NCBI GenBank assembly: GCA_022448085.1
Contig: JAKUTH010000003.1
Location: forward strand, 62,001-126,000
Source: Pseudomonadales bacterium
GTDB lineage: Bacteria > Pseudomonadota > Gammaproteobacteria > Pseudomonadales > Azotimanducaceae
Length of the DNA: 64,000 nucleotides
Direction: 5' to 3'
The notes beneath the pieces are model-generated. The model did no database searches and was not told the DNA's origin. It saw nothing but the letters and a program-made list of their open reading frames with translations. Made by a program: the position numbers and the translations under genes. The number at the start of each line of letters is the position of its first letter. Position 1 is the first letter of the stretch. This document shows, one piece after another, positions 56,570 through 64,000 of the stretch.

Positions 56570-57193
56570 ATGGCCGTTATCGTTGATTACGACGCGGGTA
56601 ACTTGCGCAGCGTCCAACGCGCCTGCACCGAAGTTGGCTTAGCGGCAACCATTAGCGACGATCCCGAAGCAATTCGGCATGCCGACCGCATCATCTTTCC
56701 AGGCGTTGGGGCTGCGGGTAGTGCGATGCAGAGCATACGCAAATCCGGCGTTGACGTCGCGTTGGAGCACGCGTTTCGATCAGGGGTACCTATACTTGGA
56801 ATTTGTCTTGGACTGCAGATATCACTTGAGTTTTCGGAGGAGAATGATCAGACGACGCTCGGCTTTTTACCGGGAAAAGTTTGTCGATTTCAGCTGCGCA
56901 ATCGTGACCTGAAAATTCCTCACATGGGTTGGAATGAGATTGAGGTGCAGCGCAGGCATCCTCTTTTGGAGGGTATTAACGACGGCGACGAGTTCTATTT
57001 TGTGCATTCGTTTTTCCCGGAGCCCGAAAATCCAACCACCATTTTTGCTTCGGCACAGTATGAGCGCGAGTTCTGTTGCGCTGCAGGACTGGATAATTTT
57101 TTCGGAACTCAATTTCACCCAGAAAAGAGCGGTCGCGTGGGGCTAGGACTTTTGGATCGATTCAGAAATTGGGACGGCCGGATTGCTGAGTAA
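56570..57193 (+). CDS. hisH: Imidazole glycerol phosphate synthase, glutaminase subunit
   Basis: The 207-residue class I glutamine amidotransferase supplies ammonia to HisF in histidine synthesis. It has [15 protein letters not shown] at the N-terminus, Cys79 in [19 protein letters not shown] near 123 and the His-x-Glu pair in [12 protein letters not shown] near 182. No ribosome site is visible before ATG 56570, and hemH starts 6 bases away on the other strand, so its promoter must lie within hemH. It overlaps hisF by 11 bases. Confidence 0.94.
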   Translation: MAVIVDYDAGNLRSVQRACTEVGLAATISDDPEAIRHADRIIFPGVGAAGSAMQSIRKSGVDVALEHAFRSGVPILGICLGLQISLEFSEENDQTTLGFLPGKVCRFQLRNRDLKIPHMGWNEIEVQRRHPLLEGINDGDEFYFVHSFFPEPENPTTIFASAQYEREFCCAAGLDNFFGTQFHPEKSGRVGLGLLDRFRNWDGRIAE

Positions 57194-57962
57194 GCGGGTC
57201 ATCGCCTGTCTCGACGTACGTGACGGCAAGTTGGCGAAGAGTATTCGTTTCGTGGATACCAAGGATATTGGCGACCCGATCGTAAAAGCACGTGAGTATT
57301 ATTTGGATGGTCTTGACGAGCTTGTGTTTTATGACATTACGGCGTCCAGTGAGGCGCGCAACATAATGTTGAACGTCGTTGAGTCCGTGGCCGAGCAGAT
57401 ATTCATTCCATTCTCCGTGGGGGGCGGGATTCGATCCGTTCGCGATGCAACCGATTTGAGGATGGCTGGTGCGGAAAAGATTAACGTCAATTCTGCAGCT
57501 GTTCTTCGTCCAGAACTAATCAGTGAGTGTGCGGCGGCGATCGGAAGCCAAAATGTTGTGTTATCGATGGACGTTCGACGCGTGGGTAAAACTGCTGAGG
57601 TACCAAGTGGTTATGAGATCGTCATTAATGGTGGAAGGCGTTCGATGGGGATGGACGCATTGGCTTGGGCGAAACAAGGAGAAACGCTAGGGGCGGGTGA
57701 GCTTGTGGTTAATTCCATCGATGCGGACGGGACGCGTGATGGATACGAGATCGCGCTGACACGTTCCGTTGCTGAAAGGGTCAGAATTCCCGTTATTGCA
57801 TCTGGCGGGGCAGGAACACCAGGCCATCTCCGCGACGTTCTGACCACCGGCAAAGCCGACGCCGCGCTGATCGCCTCGATGGTGCACTACGGTGAATACA
57901 CGGTGAGTGAAGTGAAAACTAGCCTTCACGAATTAGGAGTAAAAGTTAGGATGTCCTGGTAA
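57183..57962 (+). CDS. hisF: Imidazole glycerol phosphate synthase, cyclase subunit
   Basis: The 259-residue TIM barrel makes the imidazole ring. The catalytic aspartates are in ACLDVRDGK (Asp11) and LSMDVRR near residue 123; [10 protein letters not shown] near 80 and [11 protein letters not shown] near 204 bind phosphate. TTG 57183 gives the canonical start. The stretches [14 protein letters not shown] and [13 protein letters not shown] with a C-terminal VRMSW differ from usual gammaproteobacterial HisF and recall a subtype I associate with deltaproteobacteria and some other phyla. hisA, hisB and hisI are not adjacent; a quinone oxidoreductase follows with one-base overlap. Confidence 0.93.
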   Translation: MLSKRVIACLDVRDGKLAKSIRFVDTKDIGDPIVKAREYYLDGLDELVFYDITASSEARNIMLNVVESVAEQIFIPFSVGGGIRSVRDATDLRMAGAEKINVNSAAVLRPELISECAAAIGSQNVVLSMDVRRVGKTAEVPSGYEIVINGGRRSMGMDALAWAKQGETLGAGELVVNSIDADGTRDGYEIALTRSVAERVRIPVIASGGAGTPGHLRDVLTTGKADAALIASMVHYGEYTVSEVKTSLHELGVKVRMSW

Positions 57963-58930
57963 TGAAAGCAATACAGGTAGAAGGCCAAGAATTGAGGTGG
58001 AATGACGTGGTCGAACCGCCGTTGGGCGTTGGTGAGGTGCGTATAATAAATAGAGCGACTGCGCTGAACCGGGCCGATCTTGCTCAGCGGGTAGGCGATT
58101 ACGCTCCGCCCCCTGGCGCAAGTTTAATTCTGGGACTCGAATGCGCAGGCGTAGTAGAAGCGATAGGCGAAGGCGTCGGGCGGGTTCGCGAGGGTGATCA
58201 CGTATGCGCCTTGTTAGCTGGCGGCGGCTACGCTGAAAAGGTGGTGGTCCCTGCCGGACAAGTGCTCCCGATTCCAGAGGGGCTTTCTTTCCACGAAGCG
58301 GCGGCGCTCCCCGAGGTCTTTGCCACGGCGTATCTGAATTTATTCATGGAGGCGTATCTTGAACCCGGTGAGTTCGTTCTCCTGCATGCTGGAGCCAGCG
58401 GCGTGGGTACGGCCGCGATTCAGCTCTGTGCCGCGTTTGACAACCCTTGTTTCGTCACAGCTGGAAACACCGAGAAGGTTGAACGATGTGTTGAATTGGG
58501 CGCTGCAGCTGGTTGCGACAGGCACGCGGTTCATTTTGTCGAAGAGGTACCGCGATGGACATCACAGCACGGTATGGACGTCATCTTGGATCCCGTTGGC
58601 GGAGCTTACTTCGAATCGAACATCGCTTCACTTGCGGTTGACGGCCGGCTCGTTCTTATCGGATTACTGGACGGATCAACCGCGCCTGTTGCATTGGGAG
58701 CAATGATGTCGCGACGTCTTCGCGTCATCGGATCCACGCTACGTGGCCGATCAATCGCAGCAAAATCGCGGGTCATGGATGCCCTCCGCGAACGCGTATG
58801 GCCACTCATTGAGGCTGGCAAGATACGGGCTGTTGTCGAGACGGTCATGCCAGTAACTGACGCCAATCAGGCACACCAACTGTTATCCGAAAATGGAACT
58901 TTTGGAAAGGTCGTGCTCGATATACCTTAG
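57962..58930 (+). CDS. Zinc-independent NAD(P)H:quinone oxidoreductase (PIG3/QOR family)
   Basis: The 322-residue MDR-superfamily enzyme shows NRADLAQRVGDYAPPPGASLILGLECAG near residues 35-62 (read in parts), the NADPH loop HAGASGVGTAAIQL near 141 and AALPEVFATAYLNLF near 113. Zinc-binding cysteines of alcohol dehydrogenases are absent. It matches the PIG3-like quinone reductase group and would reduce quinones or reactive carbonyls. It is coupled to hisF but has no evident role in histidine synthesis. It converges on valS with 4 bp between. Confidence 0.9.
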   Translation: MKAIQVEGQELRWNDVVEPPLGVGEVRIINRATALNRADLAQRVGDYAPPPGASLILGLECAGVVEAIGEGVGRVREGDHVCALLAGGGYAEKVVVPAGQVLPIPEGLSFHEAAALPEVFATAYLNLFMEAYLEPGEFVLLHAGASGVGTAAIQLCAAFDNPCFVTAGNTEKVERCVELGAAAGCDRHAVHFVEEVPRWTSQHGMDVILDPVGGAYFESNIASLAVDGRLVLIGLLDGSTAPVALGAMMSRRLRVIGSTLRGRSIAAKSRVMDALRERVWPLIEAGKIRAVVETVMPVTDANQAHQLLSENGTFGKVVLDIP

Positions 58931-58934
58931 GAAT

Positions 58935-61742
58935 TCACTTCGTCGCGTTGTCGTCGATAATGTCTTCCAAGGCAACTCGCTGCTGAAGCAATGTGTCCAC
59001 CTGGTTGGAAAGCTCATCGAGTCGGATTTGTTCTTTGGCAACGACGCTGGCCGGCGCTTTTTCGACAAAATTCGGGTTGTCCAGTTTTGCGGCAATTTTC
59101 TCGAGCGTCGTCTGCAATTTACGGATTTCTACAGAAAGTCTCTGAAGTTCGGTTTTCGCTTCGCCTAGATCCGTAAAAGGAACGATAACCTTCAGGCGAT
59201 GTACCAGTTGAACGGAGCATGCGGGTACCGAATCGTCGTCGTTTAGCCACACGATCTCGCCTCTCAACTTGGCCAGTCTTCGCATCAATTTCTCCGTCGC
59301 TTTACTCAATTGTCTGTCATGGGACGTACCTCCCTGCAACATGAGTACAACGTCTTGGGAAGGTTTGATGCCTCGTTCACCGCGAATATTGCGTACTGCG
59401 GTGACCACTTCTTTAAGCCACTCGATAGCCGTATCAGCTTCCTCATCTAAACCGGCGTCTTCTTTTTGCGGAAACGGTTGCAACATAAGGGTTTTAGCGG
59501 TGAGCCCAGCTAAAGGTGCGATTTCTCGCCATAACGTTTCGGTGATATACGGCATGATCGGGTGCGCGACGCGTAGCAATATTTCGAGCACGGTGACCAG
59601 CGTTGTACTGGCCGCGCTAACCTCAGTTTGATCTGCGTTTGCATCGAAAAAGACGGATTTGGTCAATTCGACGTACCAATCGCAGTATTCGTGCCAAATA
59701 AACTCGTAGACGGCGTTTGCAAAAAGGTCAAAGCGGTACGAACCGACAGCTTCACGAGCGTCGACGATCAGTTGGCGCATTCGAGAGACGATCCAACGAT
59801 CAGCAAGACTTTGCTCAGAACCACGTAACTCGGTGATCGAATCCACGTTCATCAATACGAATCGCGAGACATTCCAGAGCTTATTGCAAAAATAGTGATA
59901 GCCCTCGACTCGGCTTAAGTCGAAATTTATGTTGCGTCCTGGCGATGCATACGCGCAGAACGTGAAGCGAAGAGCATCGGATCCGTAATTCCGGATTCCG
60001 TTCGGATACTCTTTTTGTGTCGCTATAGTTATCGCCTCAGCCATTCGCGGTTGAGTTAGATTTTGCGTTCGTTTAGCGACCAAATCGTCAAGGGAAATAC
60101 CGTCGATGATGTCGAGAGGGTCGATGCCATTACCCTTCGTTTTTGACATTTTCTCGCCCTTAGCATCTCTAATAAGTCCGTGTACGTAGACTTGTTTAAA
60201 GGGAACTTCGCCGGTGAAGTGGAGCGTCATCATGATCATCCGAGCCACCCAGAAAAAAATGATGTCGTGGCCGGTTACGAGTACGTTAGTTGGGTGATAT
60301 AGGTTGAGTTCCGGGGTCTTGTCGGGCCAACCGAGCGTGGCAAATGTCCATAACGCGCTAGAAAACCAAGTTTCCAGCACGTCGGGATCTTGGGTAAGTC
60401 GGACTTCCGTGTCGAGATTGGCATCGGCGCGGACAGCTTCTTCGTTTTGGCCGACGTAGACGTTGCCGTTCCCGTCATACCAGGCGGGTATTTGGTGTCC
60501 CCACCATTGTTGTCGACTAATGCACCAGTCTCGTACATCGCGCATCCATGCGAAGTAGAGATTTTCGTACTGTTTTGGAATAAACGCGATGCTGCCGTCC
60601 TTGACGGCATCGATAGCTGGTTGGGCTAGGGGTTCGATTTTGACAAACCATTGATCGGTAAGACGAGGCTCAACGATTTCGCCGGACCGTTCGCTCCGCG
60701 GGATCTTGATGGTGTGATCTTCGACGTTTTCAAGTAAACCAAGTTCGTCCAAATCCGCGACGATTCTCCTCCTCGCGTCGAACCGATCGAGATCGCGATA
60801 AAGTGCAGGTGCGTTCGCGTTGATTGTCGCGACGGCGGACAGAATGTTGATCTCTTCGAGACCGTGCCGATGTCCGATTTCGTTATCGTTGAAGTCGTGG
60901 GCGGGGGTGATTTTTACGCACCCGGTACCGAATTCGGGGTCAACGTATGTGTCGCTGATAATAGGTAACTTGCGTCCCACCAAAGGCAACACGGCATGCT
61001 TTCCGATCAAAGTGCGATAGCGGTCGTCGTCAGGATGGACGGCGATCGCTGTGTCTCCCAACATCGTCTCGGGGCGGGTGGTTGCAACGACAACGTATGC
61101 GTTGCCATCAGGTGTTATGAGCCCATCTTCCAGCGGATAGCGAAAATGCCATAAGCTGCCAGGTTCATCCTCGTTGGTAACCTCTAAATCGGAAAGCGCG
61201 GTGCCGAGCACTGGATCCCAGTTGACCAATCGCTTGCCCCGGTAGATAAGGCCCTGATCGTAGAGCTGAACGAAAACCGCCTTGACCGCACGTGAGAACC
61301 CCTCGTCCATCGTGAATCGTTCACGCGACCAGTCGACCGAAGATCCCATTCGTCGCATCTGCTCGGAAATCGTTCCGCCAGACTCTTCTCGCCACTTCCA
61401 AACTCGTTCGATGAAAGCTTCTCGCCCGATGTCTTCGAGAGTGAGACCTTCAGTTGCCAACTGTTCGGTGACGATCATCTGCGTAGCAATCCCCGCATGG
61501 TCGGTGCCCGTTTGCCACAGCGTCTGTTTCCCTGACATCCGTTGATAACGGATCAACGCATCCATCAATGTGTGTTGAAACGCGTGTCCGATATGCAGAG
61601 TCCCAGTGACATTGGGTGGTGGTATCGCGATGGAATAGGGTTCAGGTGCTGTTGTAGGAGCAAAGTAGCCGCTTTCCTCCCATTCCGCGTACAACGCGCG
61701 TTCGATCGCACCCGGATTGAAGCTGTCGTCGAGCTGGCTCAA
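58935..61742 (-). CDS. valS: Valyl-tRNA synthetase
   Basis: The 935-residue class I synthetase charges tRNA-Val. The HIGH motif is PPNVTGTLHIGHA near residue 46 and KMSKS appears as EKMSKTKGN near 530. The editing domain lies between (residues about 195-345), and a C-terminal coiled coil (about residues 870-930) ends the protein, as usual for ValRS. It is the last gene of pepA-holC-valS, the standard order, 73 bp after holC. Confidence 0.97.
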   Translation of the reverse strand: MSQLDDSFNPGAIERALYAEWEESGYFAPTTAPEPYSIAIPPPNVTGTLHIGHAFQHTLMDALIRYQRMSGKQTLWQTGTDHAGIATQMIVTEQLATEGLTLEDIGREAFIERVWKWREESGGTISEQMRRMGSSVDWSRERFTMDEGFSRAVKAVFVQLYDQGLIYRGKRLVNWDPVLGTALSDLEVTNEDEPGSLWHFRYPLEDGLITPDGNAYVVVATTRPETMLGDTAIAVHPDDDRYRTLIGKHAVLPLVGRKLPIISDTYVDPEFGTGCVKITPAHDFNDNEIGHRHGLEEINILSAVATINANAPALYRDLDRFDARRRIVADLDELGLLENVEDHTIKIPRSERSGEIVEPRLTDQWFVKIEPLAQPAIDAVKDGSIAFIPKQYENLYFAWMRDVRDWCISRQQWWGHQIPAWYDGNGNVYVGQNEEAVRADANLDTEVRLTQDPDVLETWFSSALWTFATLGWPDKTPELNLYHPTNVLVTGHDIIFFWVARMIMMTLHFTGEVPFKQVYVHGLIRDAKGEKMSKTKGNGIDPLDIIDGISLDDLVAKRTQNLTQPRMAEAITIATQKEYPNGIRNYGSDALRFTFCAYASPGRNINFDLSRVEGYHYFCNKLWNVSRFVLMNVDSITELRGSEQSLADRWIVSRMRQLIVDAREAVGSYRFDLFANAVYEFIWHEYCDWYVELTKSVFFDANADQTEVSAASTTLVTVLEILLRVAHPIMPYITETLWREIAPLAGLTAKTLMLQPFPQKEDAGLDEEADTAIEWLKEVVTAVRNIRGERGIKPSQDVVLMLQGGTSHDRQLSKATEKLMRRLAKLRGEIVWLNDDDSVPACSVQLVHRLKVIVPFTDLGEAKTELQRLSVEIRKLQTTLEKIAAKLDNPNFVEKAPASVVAKEQIRLDELSNQVDTLLQQRVALEDIIDDNATK

Positions 61743-61815
61743 CTCGTAGACCCACTAGTCTGGGTACCATTTTTTTTCGGCACGGCGATTGGTCCCCGGC
61801 AATCCATTGGGTCAG

Positions 61816-62256
61816 TCACTGTTCTTCCCAATTGTCGAGGTCGTGATGAAATAGAGGATACCCTTTGTCTCGGTAGTTACGGTATCGATCGCGTCCGATT
61901 GAACGCTCGGGCTCCAAGATGATTTCAGCGACGCGCTCAAACCGACCAAAGAAAGCGGGAATTTCACCACTTAGGTTAATAAGCACATGATCGTCGGCTG
62001 GGGTCGGCTCGTGGTGGCTAATGAGAACCACTACGTCGGCGTTTTCCGTTCGTTCCGTCGTGACCGCGTGTGGGAGAAAATTACCCGGTGGATAGGACCA
62101 CATAAGACCGTCTAGCTCTTCTGATTCGGTCGCATTAGCGGTTTGAACGTTGACACTTTTGCCTGTGCATGCTGCGCGATGGGCTAACCGACAGGCGAAC
62201 CGAAGTTTGGCTACGTGGTCAACGTCAGGGAGAAGATAGAAGTCGATGCGCGTCAT
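61816..62256 (-). CDS. holC: DNA polymerase III chi subunit
   Basis: The 146-residue protein has the HolC pattern: RIDFYLLPDVDHVAKLRFACRLAHRA near the N-terminus (read in parts), LDGLMWSYPPGNFLPH near 48 and VLINLSGEIPAFFGRFERVAEII near 92. Chi links the clamp loader to SSB and binds psi. The start overlaps the pepA stop by 4 bases. A candidate psi gene is at 41590-42144. Confidence 0.92.
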   Translation of the reverse strand: MTRIDFYLLPDVDHVAKLRFACRLAHRAACTGKSVNVQTANATESEELDGLMWSYPPGNFLPHAVTTERTENADVVVLISHHEPTPADDHVLINLSGEIPAFFGRFERVAEIILEPERSIGRDRYRNYRDKGYPLFHHDLDNWEEQ

Positions 62257-63698
62257 GGAAGTTGATTAATAAGGTACTGAAATAAAAGGGGTACGGGTCG
62301 CCCTGTCGACCCTTTGCGGGTCCCACTGCGGTAGGCCGTGCCGGCAATGTCGAGGTGAGCCCACTTAACCGACTCGGCAAATCGGGACAAAAAGCATGCC
62401 GCCGTGATCGATCCGGCTTCACGTCCGCCGATGTTCGACATGTCGGCAAATGGACTCGATAACTGTTGCTGATATTCGTCCCATAACGGCATCGGCCAGA
62501 CCCGATCCTGGATGTATTGGCCGGCTACTTCCAGCGAATGGGTTAATGCATCGTCGTTGGAATAAAGTGCAGACGCATGACTACCCAAGGCTACGACGCA
62601 CGCGCCCGTCAAGGTTGCCACATCAATGATTACGGCCGGCTTCAGGGTTTTCACGTACGAGATAGCGTCACAGAGAACGAGTCGACCTTCGGCGTCAGTA
62701 TTAAGGATCTCTACCGTTTTCCCTGAATATGTGGTGACAATGTCACCCGGCCGAGACGCTTTTCCTGAAGGCATGTTTTCAGCAGCTGCGACAATGCACA
62801 TTATGTTAAGTGGGAGTTGTGCATCGATGGCGGCCCGCATTGCTCCGAGAACCGATGCCGCACCTGCCATATCGAATTTCATTTCATCCATCCCGGCGCC
62901 CGATTTGAGACTGATGCCACCGGAATCGAACGTAATGCCTTTACCAATGAATGCGATGGGTGCGTCACCCCTACGGCCGCCGTTGTAACGGACAATGATC
63001 ATTTTCCCCGGATTTTCGCTGCCGCGGGTGACGGACATAAATGCACCCATTCCCATGGTTTGCATTTGTTTTTCGTCAAGGACGCGAACGCTGGTTTTAG
63101 GCAACCGCCCGAATTTTCGACCCTCTCGTGCGAGGTAAACGGGATTGCAGATATTGGGAGGTTGATTGCCAAGATTTTTCGCGAGCTCTAGGCCAGCGTC
63201 GAGCGCCTGCGCGTGTCGAATAGCGCGGAGGGTATTAGCCCGCGCTCGGCGATCGACGTGAATCGAGACACGACGAGGATGGGAAACCTTCTCTGGTTTC
63301 GATTTATGTTCGTCGAAGCGATAAAGAGCGCTCGACAGCGCGGAAAGTGCGTTACGCGTTTTCCAATAGACGTCGTGGTTCGCGACATCAATGTCGTTGA
63401 GATGCCATACGGCATCCGGAACTGGAATCTGAGCCAGTGCCTTTGTCGCAGCTTCAACGTTCTTTCGGAAGTCGCGTTCAGATTGTGTTCTCTCGTCGGC
63501 TCCGACGACCAGTACGTGCTCGATCTTATCGGGTAGGGCTAGTACGACCGTCTTGCCGTGCGCGCTATTCTCAGTTGCCCGCTCTATATAATCGCGATGC
63601 TTTGTTGATCGAAAGATCGTCCGCGCTCGCGCAGGGGTTACGACGAGGCAGCCTGTTTTGAATTCGCCCGCGTTCCCCACTTTCGTGGAATACTTCAT
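62253..63698 (-). CDS. pepA: Leucyl aminopeptidase (cytosol aminopeptidase, M17)
   Basis: The 481-residue M17 metallopeptidase has the signature NTDAEGRLVL near residue 333, Zn/Mn ligands in GKGITFDSGGISLKS near 251 and DMAGAASVLG near 276. Catalytic Lys is in the first of these blocks and catalytic Arg in the signature. It removes N-terminal residues and in E. coli also acts in DNA site-specific recombination. It is divergent from lptF across 153 bp. Confidence 0.95.
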   Translation of the reverse strand: MKYSTKVGNAGEFKTGCLVVTPARARTIFRSTKHRDYIERATENSAHGKTVVLALPDKIEHVLVVGADERTQSERDFRKNVEAATKALAQIPVPDAVWHLNDIDVANHDVYWKTRNALSALSSALYRFDEHKSKPEKVSHPRRVSIHVDRRARANTLRAIRHAQALDAGLELAKNLGNQPPNICNPVYLAREGRKFGRLPKTSVRVLDEKQMQTMGMGAFMSVTRGSENPGKMIIVRYNGGRRGDAPIAFIGKGITFDSGGISLKSGAGMDEMKFDMAGAASVLGAMRAAIDAQLPLNIMCIVAAAENMPSGKASRPGDIVTTYSGKTVEILNTDAEGRLVLCDAISYVKTLKPAVIIDVATLTGACVVALGSHASALYSNDDALTHSLEVAGQYIQDRVWPMPLWDEYQQQLSSPFADMSNIGGREAGSITAACFLSRFAESVKWAHLDIAGTAYRSGTRKGSTGRPVPLLFQYLINQLP

Positions 63699-63851
63699 AA
63701 TCGTCTCCCGCCCTCAAAATACAAAATTCTACCGGATTGACTGGATCCCAGGGAACGTCTACGCAAGGAGCCGCTGAATGATCGATGTTCCACGCCGACA
63801 CAAAGCCGGGTTAAGCCCGAACCTCGTAACGTCCAAAGGATCAATTTAGCG

Positions 63852-64000
63852 ATGGGTGTTTTATCTCGATACGTCACCCGAGAATTAGTTGCGGTTTTTC
63901 TTTTGGTTTTTGTGCTTCTCGTTTGTGTAGGTTTAGGCGGCCGGTTTGTAAGTTTGTTGCAGGAAGCTGCGGGTGGGCGATATTCGACTGAAGCGCTTTG
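63852..64000 (+). CDS. lptF: LPS export permease LptF, N-terminal fragment
   Basis: Only the first 49 codons are inside the window. The sequence MGVLSRYVTRELVAVF with the following hydrophobic helix and a short GGRYSTEAL stretch is typical of the LptF/LptG N-terminus. Position divergent from pepA-holC-valS is the standard location of lptF. With LptG and LptB it forms the ABC transporter that extracts LPS from the inner membrane. AAAGGA lies about 12 bases upstream. Confidence 0.88.
   Translation, partial: MGVLSRYVTRELVAVFLLVFVLLVCVGLGGRFVSLLQEAAGGRYSTEAL

Noticed and set aside
56570-57962. hisH-hisF as part of a surface-sugar (legionaminic/pseudaminic acid type) cluster
   Set aside because: No sugar-biosynthesis genes are adjacent, and HisF keeps the catalytic aspartates; histidine synthesis stays the default.

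Overview
The window is a chromosomal segment of a gammaproteobacterium with about 65 protein genes, one tRNA and almost no spare DNA. The assignment rests on gene order that is standard in that class: ispB / rplU-rpmA-obgE-proB / rpsT / murJ-ribF-lspA-fkpB, bamD / rluD-pgeF, ilvIHC-pssA-msrPQ (a Pseudomonas-like order), holD-rimI-prfC and lptF / pepA-holC-valS. A FabY-type ketosynthase and a type II phosphatidylserine synthase fit a Pseudomonadales-like relative better than an enteric one. I cannot name the species. No rRNA, CRISPR array, insertion sequence, prophage or integrase was seen.

Layout. 1-6135 (minus): two ABC exporter half-transporters (one cut by the window edge), asnS and a FemAB-like acyltransferase. 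6284-7642: a MATE efflux pump. 7644-20693: an accessory, CoA-centred catabolic neighbourhood on alternating strands. It holds a flavodoxin, two luciferase-like oxidoreductases, a carboxymuconolactone-decarboxylase-like protein, a CitE-like lyase, a glyoxalase I, a double-length CaiB CoA-transferase overlapping a hot-dog hydratase, a second CaiB transferase, an SDR, a small beta-barrel protein and a Baeyer-Villiger monooxygenase. A tRNA-Pro closes it at 20734-20810. 20879-33108: housekeeping genes for quinone side chain, ribosome, proline, lipid II flippase, flavin, lipoprotein and outer-membrane assembly. 33229-38877: branched-chain amino acid synthesis, pssA and the periplasmic methionine sulfoxide reductase. 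38883-41205: a two-component sodium:solute symporter and a pterin dehydratase. 41263-45114: a small unknown protein, a divergent HolD-like psi subunit, rimI, prfC and a SirB1-like protein. 45124-53721: lipid metabolism, with moaB-thiolase-fabY on one strand and a 1630-residue fused acyl-CoA carboxylase on the other. 53756-58930: a TSUP permease with a divergent LysR regulator, hemH, hisH-hisF and a quinone oxidoreductase. 58935-64000: valS, holC, pepA and the start of lptF.

How the genes work together. The accessory block has the enzyme classes to oxidise a ketone or cyclic compound (BVMO, luciferase-like enzymes, SDR), activate the acid (CoA-transferases), hydrate an enoyl-CoA (hot-dog protein) and cleave a beta-hydroxyacyl-CoA (CitE-like lyase). 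That pathway is inferred; the substrate is unknown. The fused carboxylase, thiolase and FabY sit together and together concern malonyl/acetyl-CoA chemistry. HolD-like psi and HolC chi would be partners in the clamp loader although their genes are 20 kb apart.

The most unusual items are the single-chain carboxylase with domain order CT-alpha, helical linker, CT-beta, BC, BCCP; the tandem CaiB protein with an Asp-to-Glu change in its second half; the hisH-hisF pair of a non-gammaproteobacterial type sitting 6 bp from the divergent hemH; and the many apparent TTG start codons.
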